Below are positions 16,505 through 24,975 of a stretch of 64,000 bases of DNA, one piece after another. The notes under the pieces were generated by a model, which saw nothing but the letters and a program-made list of their open reading frames with translations, was not told the origin of the DNA and ran no database searches. This DNA is from Pseudomonas marginalis (lineage in GTDB: Bacteria > Pseudomonadota > Gammaproteobacteria > Pseudomonadales > Pseudomonadaceae). How positions within the stretch are numbered: position 1 is the stretch's first letter; the number at the start of each line of letters is the position of its first letter. The DNA lies in contig NZ_FNSU01000003.1 in the NCBI RefSeq assembly GCF_900105325.1, positions 2,976,001 through 3,040,000 of the forward strand, written 5' to 3'. Position numbers and translations under genes: made by a program.

Positions 16505-17368
16505 TCAGACGGTGGCAATAATGGGGTCATGCTTGAATCTCCCCCACAACAGCGGCAAATCTTCCGGGACCGCGCGGTACTCGCCGATCTCGGACCAGCC
16601 GCCAGGGCCATGAAAGTCACTGCCGGCGCTGACCAGCAGACCAAATTCGCGAGCAAGGATCGACAGGCTGCCCACCTGTTCGGCGGGTTGAAAGCCGTTG
16701 ACCACTTCGATCGCGTGACCGCCCGCTCCAATATAGTCGCCAATCAGCTTGCGACGCTTGCTGCGGGTGAAATCGTAATGCCAGGGATGCGCCAGGCTGA
16801 CCCAGGCTCCGGAGGCCCGCAGGGTCTCGACGGTGTCTTCGAGGGTCGGCCAATGTTGCTTCACATCGCCCAACTTGCCGGCGCCCAGCCACTTGCGAAA
16901 GGCTTCGGCGCGGTCTTTGACAAAACCCTCACGCACCATCCAGTCGGCAAAGTGCGGACGGGCCGGCGCGTTGCCGCTGTCACCCAGTTCCTGCTGGAGG
17001 GCGCGGGCGCCGTCGAGGGCGTTGGGCATGCCTTTGAGGCTGAGTTTTCGGCTTATTTCTTCGGACCGCAGCCAGCGGCCATCGTGCAATTGCGCGATAG
17101 CCTCCACCAGCGGCGGCGCTTTTTGATCGAAGCCGTAGCCGAGCACATGAATGGTGGCGCCGCCCCAGGTGCAGGACAATTCCACCCCGTTGACCAGTTG
17201 CATGCCCAGGGCATGGGCCGTTGTACGCGCTTCGTCGAGGCCTTCGAGGGTGTCGTGGTCGGTCAACGAGAGGACTCGCACGCCTTTTTCAAACGCACGC
17301 GCAACCAGTACCGCGGGCGCCAGGGCGCCGTCGGAGGCCGTGCTGTGGCAGTGCAAATCAACATTCAC
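16505..17368 (-). CDS. rnm: PHP-domain 5'-3' exoribonuclease / nucleoside bisphosphate phosphatase (RNase AM, YciV/TrpH)
   Basis: This 287-residue PHP protein begins DLHCHSTASDG with the metal-binding HxH, and continues with LTDHDTLEG, NGVELSC, SLAHPWHYD and SAGSDFHGPGGW, the complete PHP metal site. E. coli YciV/RNase AM trims 5' ends of rRNA precursors and hydrolyses 3',5'-nucleotides. The GTG at 17368 gives MNVDLHCH, the expected start; an upstream TTG at 17410 is less likely. It sits 13 bp before yciO, as in many gammaproteobacteria, and is divergent from yciB with an 87-bp gap. Confidence 0.9.
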   Translation of the reverse strand: MNVDLHCHSTASDGALAPAVLVARAFEKGVRVLSLTDHDTLEGLDEARTTAHALGMQLVNGVELSCTWGGATIHVLGYGFDQKAPPLVEAIAQLHDGRWLRSEEISRKLSLKGMPNALDGARALQQELGDSGNAPARPHFADWMVREGFVKDRAEAFRKWLGAGKLGDVKQHWPTLEDTVETLRASGAWVSLAHPWHYDFTRSKRRKLIGDYIGAGGHAIEVVNGFQPAEQVGSLSILAREFGLLVSAGSDFHGPGGWSEIGEYRAVPEDLPLLWGRFKHDPIIATV

Positions 17369-17455
17369 GGGGGTGTGTAACCTCAAGTCAGCTGGCGCTA
17401 TCGCAACCAAGGATGTTTGTTATTATGCCGCCACATCCAGCTTCTGGCTCTTACT

Positions 17456-18052
17456 GTGAAACAATTCATCGACTTCATCCCGCTGTTGCTGTTTTTCATC
17501 GTTTACAAACTCGACCCCAGGGTCATCGACCTGGCCGGCCATGAGCTGACTGTCGGCGGCATCTACAGTGCCACCGCCGTGCTCATCATCAGCTCTGTGG
17601 TGGTCTACGGCGCCATCTTCATTTCCCAGCGCAAACTGGAAAAAAGCCAGTGGCTGACCCTGGTCGCCTGCCTGGTCTTCGGCAGCCTGACCCTGGCCTT
17701 CCACAGCGAAACCTTCCTTAAATGGAAAGCGCCGGTGGTGAACTGGCTGTTCGCCCTGGCATTCATCGGCAGCCACTTCATCGGTGATCGCCTGCTGATC
17801 AAGCGGATCATGGGCCACGCACTGACCCTGCCGGAACCGGTGTGGACACGCTTGAACGTGGCCTGGATCGTGTTTTTCATCTTCTGCGGTGCCGCCAACC
17901 TGTTCGTGGCGTTTACCTTCCAGGACTACTGGGTCGACTTCAAAGTGTTCGGCAGCCTGGGCATGACCGTGCTGTTCCTGGTCGCCCAGGGCATCTACCT
18001 GTCGCGCCACCTGCATGACACCGAGCCTACTACGCCGAAAACCGAGGACTGA
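17456..18052 (+). CDS. yciB: inner-membrane septation protein YciB (IspZ)
   Basis: This 198-residue protein with about five hydrophobic segments starts at a GTG giving MKQFIDFIPLLLFF, like E. coli YciB. Conserved family elements include FGSLTLAFHSETFLKWK and WVDFKVFGSLGMT. YciB links peptidoglycan synthesis and envelope integrity. yciI starts 1 bp after its stop. Confidence 0.93.
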   Translation: MKQFIDFIPLLLFFIVYKLDPRVIDLAGHELTVGGIYSATAVLIISSVVVYGAIFISQRKLEKSQWLTLVACLVFGSLTLAFHSETFLKWKAPVVNWLFALAFIGSHFIGDRLLIKRIMGHALTLPEPVWTRLNVAWIVFFIFCGAANLFVAFTFQDYWVDFKVFGSLGMTVLFLVAQGIYLSRHLHDTEPTTPKTED

Positions 18053-18053
18053 C

Positions 18054-18353
18054 ATGCTCTACGCCATCATTGCCACCGACGTTGCCAACTCGCTGGAAAA
18101 ACGCCTGTCCGTGCGCCCGGCCCACGTCGAGCGCCTGAAAGTCCTTCAAGCCGAAGGCCGCATCGTGCTGGCCGGCCCGCACCCGGCCGTGGACAGCAAC
18201 GACCCGGGCGACGCCGGTTTTACCGGTAGCCTGATCGTCGCCGAGTTCGCCTCGCTGGCCGATGCCCAGGCCTGGGCCAAGGCCGATCCCTATGTCGCCG
18301 CAGGGGTCTACGCCGACGTAGTGATCAAACCCTTCAAGCAAGTCCTGCCCTGA
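18054..18353 (+). CDS. yciI: YciI-family protein
   Basis: This 99-residue ferredoxin-like protein has the family pattern RPAHVERLKVLQAEGRIVLAGP and ADPYVAAGVYADVVIKPFKQV. The YciI/DGPF fold carries a His-Asp pair of unknown catalytic role. It is translationally coupled to yciB, a conserved pairing. Confidence 0.9.
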   Translation: MLYAIIATDVANSLEKRLSVRPAHVERLKVLQAEGRIVLAGPHPAVDSNDPGDAGFTGSLIVAEFASLADAQAWAKADPYVAAGVYADVVIKPFKQVLP

Positions 18354-18459
18354 TCCCGATTGCGCCGAACCTATTGAGTACGGCGCACTCCTAATTGCTC
18401 ATTATTTTCGGCAACCTGCCGACAACGTTCTGAATATTCGTGTGGAATCAGGAGTTCCG

Positions 18460-18867
18460 ATGCGCTTACGTCAGTTGTGTCTGTTGGCAGTGTTAATGAT
18501 CGGGGCTACGGCCCACGCTGAAGAAACCTCGAGCACCGGCAGTTCCACGCCCCTGTCCTTGAGCGCCGGCGCCCAGATCACCGAGTTGCAGCAACGCTTG
18601 AAAGAAAGCGAGCGGCAGCGTGAAGAACTGAGCAAGCAACTGCAAAGCGCGGATGCCACCCGCGAAAGCGCTCAATTGAGTCGCCTTCGCCAGGAGAACC
18701 AACGCCTGGCCCAGCAACTCAAAGATGCACAGGGCGGCGCCTTGACCCGCTGGCTGACCGAGCAGCAACAATGGTTCGTCACGGGTGGGGCCGTCGCACT
18801 GATCGCCCTGTTGTGCGGGATCTTCGCCAGCGGTGGGCACCGTCGCCGTCGACAATGGCTAAATTGA
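18460..18867 (+). CDS. periplasmic coiled-coil protein with C-terminal membrane anchor
   Basis: This 135-residue protein has a signal peptide ending AHA (about residue 20), a Gln/Glu/Arg-rich coiled coil (about 40-95), and one hydrophobic segment near residues 110-130 followed by an Arg-rich tail. The start at 18460 has CAGGAG upstream. It precedes the cpxR-like gene by 7 bp and may be part of that operon. I do not recognise a named family; it resembles uncharacterised signal-transduction-adjacent proteins. Confidence 0.75.
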   Translation: MRLRQLCLLAVLMIGATAHAEETSSTGSSTPLSLSAGAQITELQQRLKESERQREELSKQLQSADATRESAQLSRLRQENQRLAQQLKDAQGGALTRWLTEQQQWFVTGGAVALIALLCGIFASGGHRRRRQWLN

Positions 18868-18874
18868 GTGAGTC

Positions 18875-19552
18875 ATGAGCGAGCTGTTACTGATAGATGA
18901 TGACCAGGAGCTCTGCGAGCTGCTGAGCAGTTGGCTGAGCCAGGAAGGTTTCCAGGTGCGCGCCTGCCACGATGGCTTGAGCGCGCGCAAAGCCTTGGCC
19001 GACAGCGCCCCGGCGGCGGTGGTACTGGATGTGATGCTGCCCGACGGCAGCGGCCTGGAGCTGCTCAAGCAATTGCGCAACGACCATCCGGAGCTGCCGG
19101 TGCTGATGCTTTCGGCGCGGGGCGAACCCCTGGACCGCATCCTCGGCCTGGAATTGGGCGCCGACGACTACCTGGCCAAGCCCTGCGACCCACGCGAACT
19201 CACCGCGCGCCTGCGCGCGGTATTGCGCCGCAGCCACCCGGCCGCCGTGTCCAGCCAACTGGAACTGGGCGACCTGTGCTTCAGCCCGGTGCGCGGCGTG
19301 GTCAGCATCGATGAGCAGGAATTCACCCTCACCGTCTCCGAAAGCCGCCTGCTGGAAGCATTATTGCGCCAGCCCGGCGAACCACTGGACAAGCAGGAAC
19401 TGGCGCAGATCGCCCTGGGCCGCAAGCTGACCCTTTACGATCGCAGCCTGGACATGCACGTCAGCAACCTGCGCAAGAAGATCGGCCCTCACCCCGATGG
19501 CCGGCCACGGATCGTGGCGTTGCGCAGCCGGGGCTACTATTACAGCCTCTAG
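18875..19552 (+). CDS. cpxR: OmpR-family response regulator, CpxR-like
   Basis: This 225-residue regulator has a receiver domain (about 1-115; acidic IDDDQE, phospho-acceptor Asp in VLDVMLPDGSG, Lys in LAKPCDPREL) and a winged-helix DNA-binding domain ending LRSRGYYYSL. Its context, with a Spy/CpxP-like gene and a sensor kinase downstream, indicates a Cpx-type envelope-stress pathway. The cpxR name rests on this context. Confidence 0.86.
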   Translation: MSELLLIDDDQELCELLSSWLSQEGFQVRACHDGLSARKALADSAPAAVVLDVMLPDGSGLELLKQLRNDHPELPVLMLSARGEPLDRILGLELGADDYLAKPCDPRELTARLRAVLRRSHPAAVSSQLELGDLCFSPVRGVVSIDEQEFTLTVSESRLLEALLRQPGEPLDKQELAQIALGRKLTLYDRSLDMHVSNLRKKIGPHPDGRPRIVALRSRGYYYSL

Positions 19553-19554
19553 AG

Positions 19555-19632
19555 GCAGCTATAAGTTGCAAGCTACAAGCGGCAAGTGAAAAGCTGTTAC
19601 TTGCCGCTTGCAGCTAAAAACTTGCAGCTGCC
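19555..19632. repeat. palindromic intergenic repeat (second family)
   Basis: AGCTACAAGCGGCAAGT (19571-19587) is the inverted copy of ACTTGCCGCTTGCAGCT (19599-19615) with one mismatch, with outer GCAGCT/AGCTGC arms. It is unlike the GTGGGAGGGGG REP family. It may also stabilise or terminate the cpxR-like transcript. Confidence 0.7.
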
Positions 19633-19638
19633 GCCCCC

Positions 19639-19654
19639 CTTACCAAACCTTTAC
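19639..19654 (-). promoter_or_regulatory. possible CpxR box
   Basis: On the minus strand the sequence reads GTAAA-N6-GTAAG, one mismatch from the CpxR consensus GTAAA-N4-8-GTAAA. It lies 80 bp before the Spy/CpxP-like gene. Confidence 0.4.
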
Positions 19655-19734
19655 CCTCTCCTGACGGCGGCTGACCTTGATCTCCGTAATCTACTCACAT
19701 CCGGACTCACCGGAATAGAGACAGGAGAATCACC

Positions 19735-20199
19735 ATGCGCAAGACCCTTATCGCTTTGATGTTCGCCGCCGCCCTGCCGACCGTTGCCATGGCCGCACTG
19801 CCTGAAGGCCCGGGCCCGATGGGCGGCCCTGAAGGGCACATGATGGGTGGCCCGGGCCACGGCGGTGAACACGGTCCGCGTGGCAAAGGCGGCCCCTTCA
19901 GCCAACTGGACCTGAGCCGCGAACAGCGCGAGCAGATCGGCAAGCTGATGGGTGACCAATGGCACGCTCGCAAGGACCTGGTCAAAAAGTACCTGGACAA
20001 ACTCCCGGCCGCCGACCAGAAAGCCATGCAGGATGAAATCGCCGCCGGCAAGCAGAAAACCCAGGCCGATATCCGTGCCGTGCTCAAGCCTGACCAGCAG
20101 AAGAAGTTCGACGAGATCGTCAAGAAGCAAGAACAGCGCCGTGCAGAATGGAAGGAATTCCAGGCCTGGAAAGCGCAACAGTCGCAAAAAGCGCAATAA
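19735..20199 (+). CDS. Spy/CpxP-family periplasmic protein
   Basis: This 154-residue protein has a signal peptide ending AMA, a Gly/Pro/His-rich segment (about 25-55) that could bind metal, and the helical Spy/CpxP core with LSREQREQIGKLMGD and LKPDQQKKFDEIV (LTxxQ-like repeats). Such proteins act as periplasmic chaperones or as inhibitors of the CpxA sensor. The gene lies between the cpxR-like and kinase genes, with AGGAG upstream and a CpxR-like box at 19639-19654. Confidence 0.85.
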   Translation: MRKTLIALMFAAALPTVAMAALPEGPGPMGGPEGHMMGGPGHGGEHGPRGKGGPFSQLDLSREQREQIGKLMGDQWHARKDLVKKYLDKLPAADQKAMQDEIAAGKQKTQADIRAVLKPDQQKKFDEIVKKQEQRRAEWKEFQAWKAQQSQKAQ

Positions 20200-20220
20200 T
20201 GCACCCGCGTTAACACTCCC

Positions 20221-20249
20221 AGCCCAGTGGCCACCACCACTGGGCTTTT
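20221..20249 (+). terminator. hairpin with short T-run between the Spy-like and kinase genes
   Basis: AGCCCAGTGG and CCACTGGGCT form a 10-bp stem followed by TTTT. It probably attenuates read-through into the kinase gene. Confidence 0.75.
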
Positions 20250-20267
20250 CCTGTTTGAGGGTTTCCT

Positions 20268-21611
20268 GTGCGTTCATTGTTCTGGCGCATCCTGGCCAGT
20301 TTCTGGCTGGCCATCGCCTTGGTTGCCGGGTTGTCGATCCTGCTTGGGCACATGCTTAACCAGGATGCCTGGATTCTCAGCCGCCACCCCGGCCTCAATA
20401 ACCTGGCGCAAGAGTGGACCCAGCTCTACGAAACCCAGGGTGAGGATGCTGCCCAGGACCTGCTGCAACAGCGCAAGCGCCAGTACCACATCGACGTGCA
20501 AGTGCTCAACGAAAGCGGCGAGCCGGTGGTGCGCGGCACCTTCCCGCGCCGCGCCGCCGCCTTTGAAGCCCGACAGAACGACAGCAAGGAAGGCCATCTG
20601 CCCTGGCGACGCCTGACCGCCGAGTACACCAGCGAGAAGACCGGCGACACCTACCTGTTGATCTACCGCATCCCGCACCCGGAACTGGACGAGTGGCACC
20701 GCAGCAGCCTGGCATGGCCCTTGAGCGCACTGACGATTGCCCTGGTGGTACTGACCTTGTTCAGCCTGTTCGTCACCTTGTCCATCACCCGCCCACTAAG
20801 CCGCCTGCGCGGCGCCGTGCATGACCTCGGCCAGGCCACCTACCAGCAGAACAGCCTGGCGCAACTGGCTAACCGCCGCGATGAGTTCGGCGTACTCGCC
20901 ACCGACTTCAACCGCATGGGCGCACGCCTGCAAAGCCTGATCGGCAGTCAACGCCAGCTGCTGCGCGACGTGTCCCATGAGCTGCGCTCGCCCCTCGCGC
21001 GCCTGCGCATCGCCCTGGCCTTGGCCGAGCGCGCCAGCCCCGAAGAACGGGAAAAACTCTGGCCACGCCTGACCCGCGAATGCGACCGCCTGGAAGCGCT
21101 GATCAGCGAGATCCTGGTGCTGGCCCGCGTCGATGCCGACCATGCCAGCGCCGAAGACATCGACCTCATCCCCCTGCTCAAAACCCTGCAAAAGGATGCC
21201 CAACTCAGCGCGCCGGACCAGGTGGTGCAACTGAGCACCGACGCAGACCTGCAACTGAAGGGCTGGCCGACCATGATCGAACGGGCTGTGGATAACCTGC
21301 TGCGCAATGCCCAGCGCTTCAACCCGCCGGGGCAACCGATCGATTTGCACGCCCAGCGCCAGGGCGAACGTATCCTGATCAGCGTGCGCGACCATGGCCC
21401 CGGCGTGGACGCCGAACACCTGAGCCAACTCGGTGAACCGTTCTACCGCGCTCCCGGCCAGACCGCCCAAGGCCACGGCCTGGGCCTGGCGATCGCGCGA
21501 CGCGCGGCCGAACGCCACGGTGGCAGCCTGATCCTGGCCAATCACCCAGCCGGTGGTTTTATCGCCAGCATCGACCTGCCGTTGGAACCGGGAGTTGTCA
21601 CGCCGGTGTGA
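20268..21611 (+). CDS. sensor histidine kinase, CpxA-like
   Basis: This 447-residue kinase starts at a GTG with a TTGAGGG ribosome-binding site. It has an N-terminal membrane segment (about 8-28), a periplasmic domain (about 30-150), a second membrane segment (about 153-175), a HAMP domain, the H-box VSHELRSPLARLRIAL (phospho-acceptor His), an N-box VDNLLRNAQRF, and G-boxes DHGPGV and GHGLGLAIARR. It is the likely partner of the response regulator two genes upstream. Confidence 0.9.
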   Translation: MRSLFWRILASFWLAIALVAGLSILLGHMLNQDAWILSRHPGLNNLAQEWTQLYETQGEDAAQDLLQQRKRQYHIDVQVLNESGEPVVRGTFPRRAAAFEARQNDSKEGHLPWRRLTAEYTSEKTGDTYLLIYRIPHPELDEWHRSSLAWPLSALTIALVVLTLFSLFVTLSITRPLSRLRGAVHDLGQATYQQNSLAQLANRRDEFGVLATDFNRMGARLQSLIGSQRQLLRDVSHELRSPLARLRIALALAERASPEEREKLWPRLTRECDRLEALISEILVLARVDADHASAEDIDLIPLLKTLQKDAQLSAPDQVVQLSTDADLQLKGWPTMIERAVDNLLRNAQRFNPPGQPIDLHAQRQGERILISVRDHGPGVDAEHLSQLGEPFYRAPGQTAQGHGLGLAIARRAAERHGGSLILANHPAGGFIASIDLPLEPGVVTPV

Positions 21612-21651
21612 TGATCTTCTATAGTGGCCCCTCTCTTACGGAGGGCCTTTG

Positions 21652-23001
21652 ATGACTGACCTGCTGACTCCCATCCAAGCCGCACTCGATCTACCCCACA
21701 CCCCGCTGACCTTCACCGAGGCTGGCGCCCTGCCCTCGACCTTCGCTGTCACCGAGCTGGCCAGTGCCAGCATCGGCGCCGCCGGGCAGGCCGTCGCCCA
21801 GTTGATCCGGCAACGGACCGGGCGCCAGCCCGAGGTGAGTGTGGACCGACGCCTCGCCTCTTTCTGGTTCTCGTCCTCGATCCGCCCGCTGGGCTGGCAA
21901 GTGCCACCGTTGTGGGATCCGGTGGCCGGCGATTACGCCAGCGCCGATGGCTGGATTCGCCTGCATACCAACGCGCCTCATCACCGTGCCGCCGCCGAGC
22001 GGGTGCTGGGCAAGGTCGCCGACCGCGCCGGGATGGCCGGCAAGGTCGCGGCGTGGAACGCGGCAGAACTGGAACAGGCGATTGTCGACCAAGGTGGCTG
22101 CGCCGCGCAGATGCGTGCCTGGCAAGCCTGGCAGCAACATCCGCAGGGGTTGGCGGTGAACGCCGAGGCGCTGGTCCAACGCCAGACCTTCGAAACCACG
22201 ACCGACAAACCCTGGCACGGTTCGCTGGCACGCCCGCTGGCCGGCCTCAAGGTGCTGGACCTGACCCGCGTATTGGCCGGCCCGGTGGCCAGTCGTTTCC
22301 TTGCCGGCCTCGGCGCGGATGTACTGCGCATCGACTCACCCACCTGGAACGAACCCGGTGTAGTCCCGGAAATGACCCTGGGCAAACGCTGCGCGCGCCT
22401 GGACCTGAAAACGCCCGAAGGTCGGCGGGTTTTCGAGCGTTTGCTCAGGGACGCCGACATCCTGTTCCACGGATACCGCGCTGACGCCCTGGAGCATCTG
22501 GGCTACACCGCCCCCGAACTGCAACACCTCGCCCCAGGCCTGATCGACGTCAGCCTCAACGCCTACGGCTGGAGCGGCCCGTGGCGTAATCGCCGGGGCT
22601 TCGACAGCCTGGTGCAGATGAGCAGCGGGATCGCCGAGGCCGGCATGCTCTGGAAACACGCGGATAAACCGGTGCCACTGCCGTTGCAGGCGCTGGATCA
22701 CGCGACCGGGTATCTGATGGCGGCCAGTGCGATTCAGGCGCTGGGCGAACGGCTGCAGTCGGGGCGCGGTGGTTCGGCGCGGTTGTCGTTGGCACGCACC
22801 GCAACGTTACTGGTGCAAGCAGGCCAAGTGCCCGAGCAACCGTCGTTGCGCGAGGAAGAACCAGGGGATCAAGGCCTGGTCGTCGAACAGACCGCCTGGG
22901 GCCAGGCCCATCGTCTGCTGCCCCCGCTGACTATCAGCGGTACGCCATTGCAATGGGATTTGCCGGCGGGAGAATTGGGCTCCCACCGGCCTCAATGGTG
23001 A
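21652..23001 (+). CDS. CaiB/BaiF-family (class III) CoA-transferase
   Basis: This 449-residue protein has a variable N-terminal half (1-195) and a class III CoA-transferase core from GLKVLDLTRVLAGPVASRFL with GADVLRIDSP and LDLKTPEGRRVFERLL. The catalytic Asp expected early in the core is in the region of LDLKTPEG. Two-domain forms like this occur in pseudomonads; the acyl substrate is unknown. GGAGGG lies about 8 bp upstream of the ATG. Confidence 0.82.
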   Translation: MTDLLTPIQAALDLPHTPLTFTEAGALPSTFAVTELASASIGAAGQAVAQLIRQRTGRQPEVSVDRRLASFWFSSSIRPLGWQVPPLWDPVAGDYASADGWIRLHTNAPHHRAAAERVLGKVADRAGMAGKVAAWNAAELEQAIVDQGGCAAQMRAWQAWQQHPQGLAVNAEALVQRQTFETTTDKPWHGSLARPLAGLKVLDLTRVLAGPVASRFLAGLGADVLRIDSPTWNEPGVVPEMTLGKRCARLDLKTPEGRRVFERLLRDADILFHGYRADALEHLGYTAPELQHLAPGLIDVSLNAYGWSGPWRNRRGFDSLVQMSSGIAEAGMLWKHADKPVPLPLQALDHATGYLMAASAIQALGERLQSGRGGSARLSLARTATLLVQAGQVPEQPSLREEEPGDQGLVVEQTAWGQAHRLLPPLTISGTPLQWDLPAGELGSHRPQW

Positions 23002-23013
23002 CTTGACGGCCGC

Positions 23014-23084
23014 TATCGGCAGCAAGCCCCCCACACTTTGATGGGTGAACATATTCAAAATGTGGGAGGGGGCTTGCTCCCGAT
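23014..23084. repeat. inverted REP pair, left arm degenerate
   Basis: The right arm (TGTGGGAGGGGGCTTGCTCC) is intact; the left arm has lost bases (GGCAGCAAGCCCCCCACAC). Confidence 0.8.
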
Positions 23085-23105
23085 GAGGCCAGTACCGTCA
23101 CCCCA

Positions 23106-24533
23106 TCACAACGACAATACCCCGCTGTACAACCCATACGCCGCCAGCCCTGCACCGGCGATCACGCAGCTGAAAATGCCTTTCTCAACGTGGGTAAACA
23201 ACGACTGGCCCTGTTCGCGCTTGGCCAGGGCGAACAGGATCACGCCCGGCGCATACAGCAGCGCCGACAGCAGCAGGTATTTAAGGCCCCCGGCGTAGAG
23301 CAACCATACGGCGTAACCCAGGGCGATCAACCCCACCAGCAGGTCCTTGATGCGATGGCGGTGGGCACCTTCATAGGTTTCACCACGCCCGCTCAGCAAC
23401 ACCGCGTAAGCCGCCGACCACAGGTAAGGCACGAGGATCATCGACGACGCCAGGTAGATCAGGGTGGTGTAGGTGCTGTGGGAAAACAGCGTGATCACCA
23501 GGAAGACCTGGATCATCACATTGGTCAGCCACAAGGCGTTGACCGGCACCTGGCTGGCATTTTCCTTTTTCAGGAAGGCCGGCATGGTCTTGTCATGGGC
23601 GGTGGCATAGAGGATCTCGGCACACAGCAGCGCCCAGGACAACAAGGCCCCCAGCAGCGACACGGCCAGGCCGATACTGATCAGCAACGCGCCCCAGGGA
23701 CCGACGATATGCTCGAGCACACCGGCCAGGGACGGGTTTTGCAGGCCGGCCAGCTCCGCCTGGCTCATGATGCCGAGGGACAACACATTCACCAGCACCA
23801 ACAGCGCCAGCACGCCGAGAAAGCCGATCACCGTGGCCCGCCCCACGTCCGCGCGCTTCTCGGCCCGCGCCGAATACACACTGGCGCCTTCAATGCCGAT
23901 AAACACAAATACCGTGACCAGCATCATATTGCGCACCTGGTCCACCACACTGCCCAATTGCGGCTTTTCCAGGCCCCAGATGTCAGCCGTGAAGATATCG
24001 GCCTTGAACGCCACGGCGGCGATCACCACGAACATCAGCAGCGGCACCAGCTTGGCCACGGTGGTGATCTGGTTGATGAACGCGGCTTCCTTGATCCCGC
24101 GCATCACCAGGAAATGCACGGCCCACAGCAGCAACGATGCGCAGCCGATGGCCACCGGCGTATTGCCTTGGCCGAACACCGGGAAAAAATAGCCGAGGGT
24201 GCTGAACAGCAACACGAAATAACCGACATTGCCCATCCACGCGCTGATCCAGTAACCCCAGGCCGACGAAAAACCCATGTAGTCGCCGAAACCCGCCTTG
24301 GCGTAGGCGTACACCCCGGAATCCAGTTCCGGCTTGCGATTGGCCAAGGTCTGGAAGACAAACGCCAGGGTCAGCATGCCCACGGCGGTGATCGCCCAAC
24401 CGATCAACACCGCGCCCACCTCCGCGCGCGCGGCCATGTTCTGCGGCAACGAGAAGATCCCCCCGCCAATCATCGAGCCCACCACCAAGGCAATCAGGGC
24501 GCCAAGCCGAAGTTTCTGGGCCGGTTGAGACAT
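23106..24533 (-). CDS. arginine/ornithine antiporter, ArcD-like paralogue 1 (APA family)
   Basis: This 475-residue protein starts at an ATG with AGGAG just upstream and begins MSQPAQKLRLGAL. It has about 12-13 hydrophobic segments, with GSMIGGGIFSLPQNMAARAE near residues 19-38, typical of ArcD-type basic amino-acid antiporters. It is close in sequence and equal in length to the divergent antiporter at 24976, with which it shares the 440-bp intergenic region. It may exchange arginine for ornithine or another basic amino acid/polyamine. Confidence 0.85.
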   Translation of the reverse strand: MSQPAQKLRLGALIALVVGSMIGGGIFSLPQNMAARAEVGAVLIGWAITAVGMLTLAFVFQTLANRKPELDSGVYAYAKAGFGDYMGFSSAWGYWISAWMGNVGYFVLLFSTLGYFFPVFGQGNTPVAIGCASLLLWAVHFLVMRGIKEAAFINQITTVAKLVPLLMFVVIAAVAFKADIFTADIWGLEKPQLGSVVDQVRNMMLVTVFVFIGIEGASVYSARAEKRADVGRATVIGFLGVLALLVLVNVLSLGIMSQAELAGLQNPSLAGVLEHIVGPWGALLISIGLAVSLLGALLSWALLCAEILYATAHDKTMPAFLKKENASQVPVNALWLTNVMIQVFLVITLFSHSTYTTLIYLASSMILVPYLWSAAYAVLLSGRGETYEGAHRHRIKDLLVGLIALGYAVWLLYAGGLKYLLLSALLYAPGVILFALAKREQGQSLFTHVEKGIFSCVIAGAGLAAYGLYSGVLSL

Positions 24534-24975
24534 GCAGACTCCTGAATAAAATTTGAGCGGACAACCATGCACTCAACTAATTAACTCAGCGAGTGTAGCG
24601 TTTATTAAAGACAGCGATAAAACCGCCACGCTCATAACTCAGCGGCATGACAGTTTGCATAGTTTAGGCTTATTTACATTTTAAATACGCCGAATACTTT
24701 GTCGCTTCCAAGCTCTTTATTGTCGCCATTGCGAAAAGTTTGCACATTCAGGAAAACGGGCTAGTTTCAAACGTCCATACGCAGCACTAAATGATTGACC
24801 AAACCGCAGAGATCGCTCTGGAAAGCGCCTTTGCGCGGAAAACTACTGCCCACGACTTTCCAGTCTAAGTCATTAATTCACAATGGAATGTGCCAATGAA
24901 GTGATCTGAGTCAGCTGTTTGATTAGCGCACGGAATTATTCTGTGGTCTCTCTTCTCCTGCATTGGAGTTATGCG
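24534..24975. other. 442-bp divergent promoter region of the two antiporter genes
   Basis: No gene is visible. The region is AT-rich around 24600-24720, contains a tandem ArgR-like site (24700-24741), and should hold the promoters of both divergent genes. I could not find a full ANR box (TTGAT-N4-ATCAA) on either strand. Confidence 0.6.
24700..24741 (+). promoter_or_regulatory. tandem ArgR half-sites
   Basis: TGTCGC occurs at 24700 and again exactly 21 bp later at 24721. The second copy is followed by N8-AA (TGTCGCCATTGCGAAA), matching the Pseudomonas ArgR unit TGTCGC-N8-AA-N5. Its position between arc-type antiporters fits arginine-responsive control. Confidence 0.6.

Noticed and set aside
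16492..16743. N-terminal extension of the YciO-like protein
   Set aside because: The extension overlaps the rnm gene in another frame and is not YciO-like; the GTG at 16491 matches the known N-terminus.
24795..24935. ANR (anaerobic regulator) box upstream of arcD
   Set aside because: Only half-sites (TTGAC near 24795, TTGAT at 24919) were seen; no TTGAT-N4-ATCAA palindrome, so I do not call it although anaerobic control of arc genes is expected.
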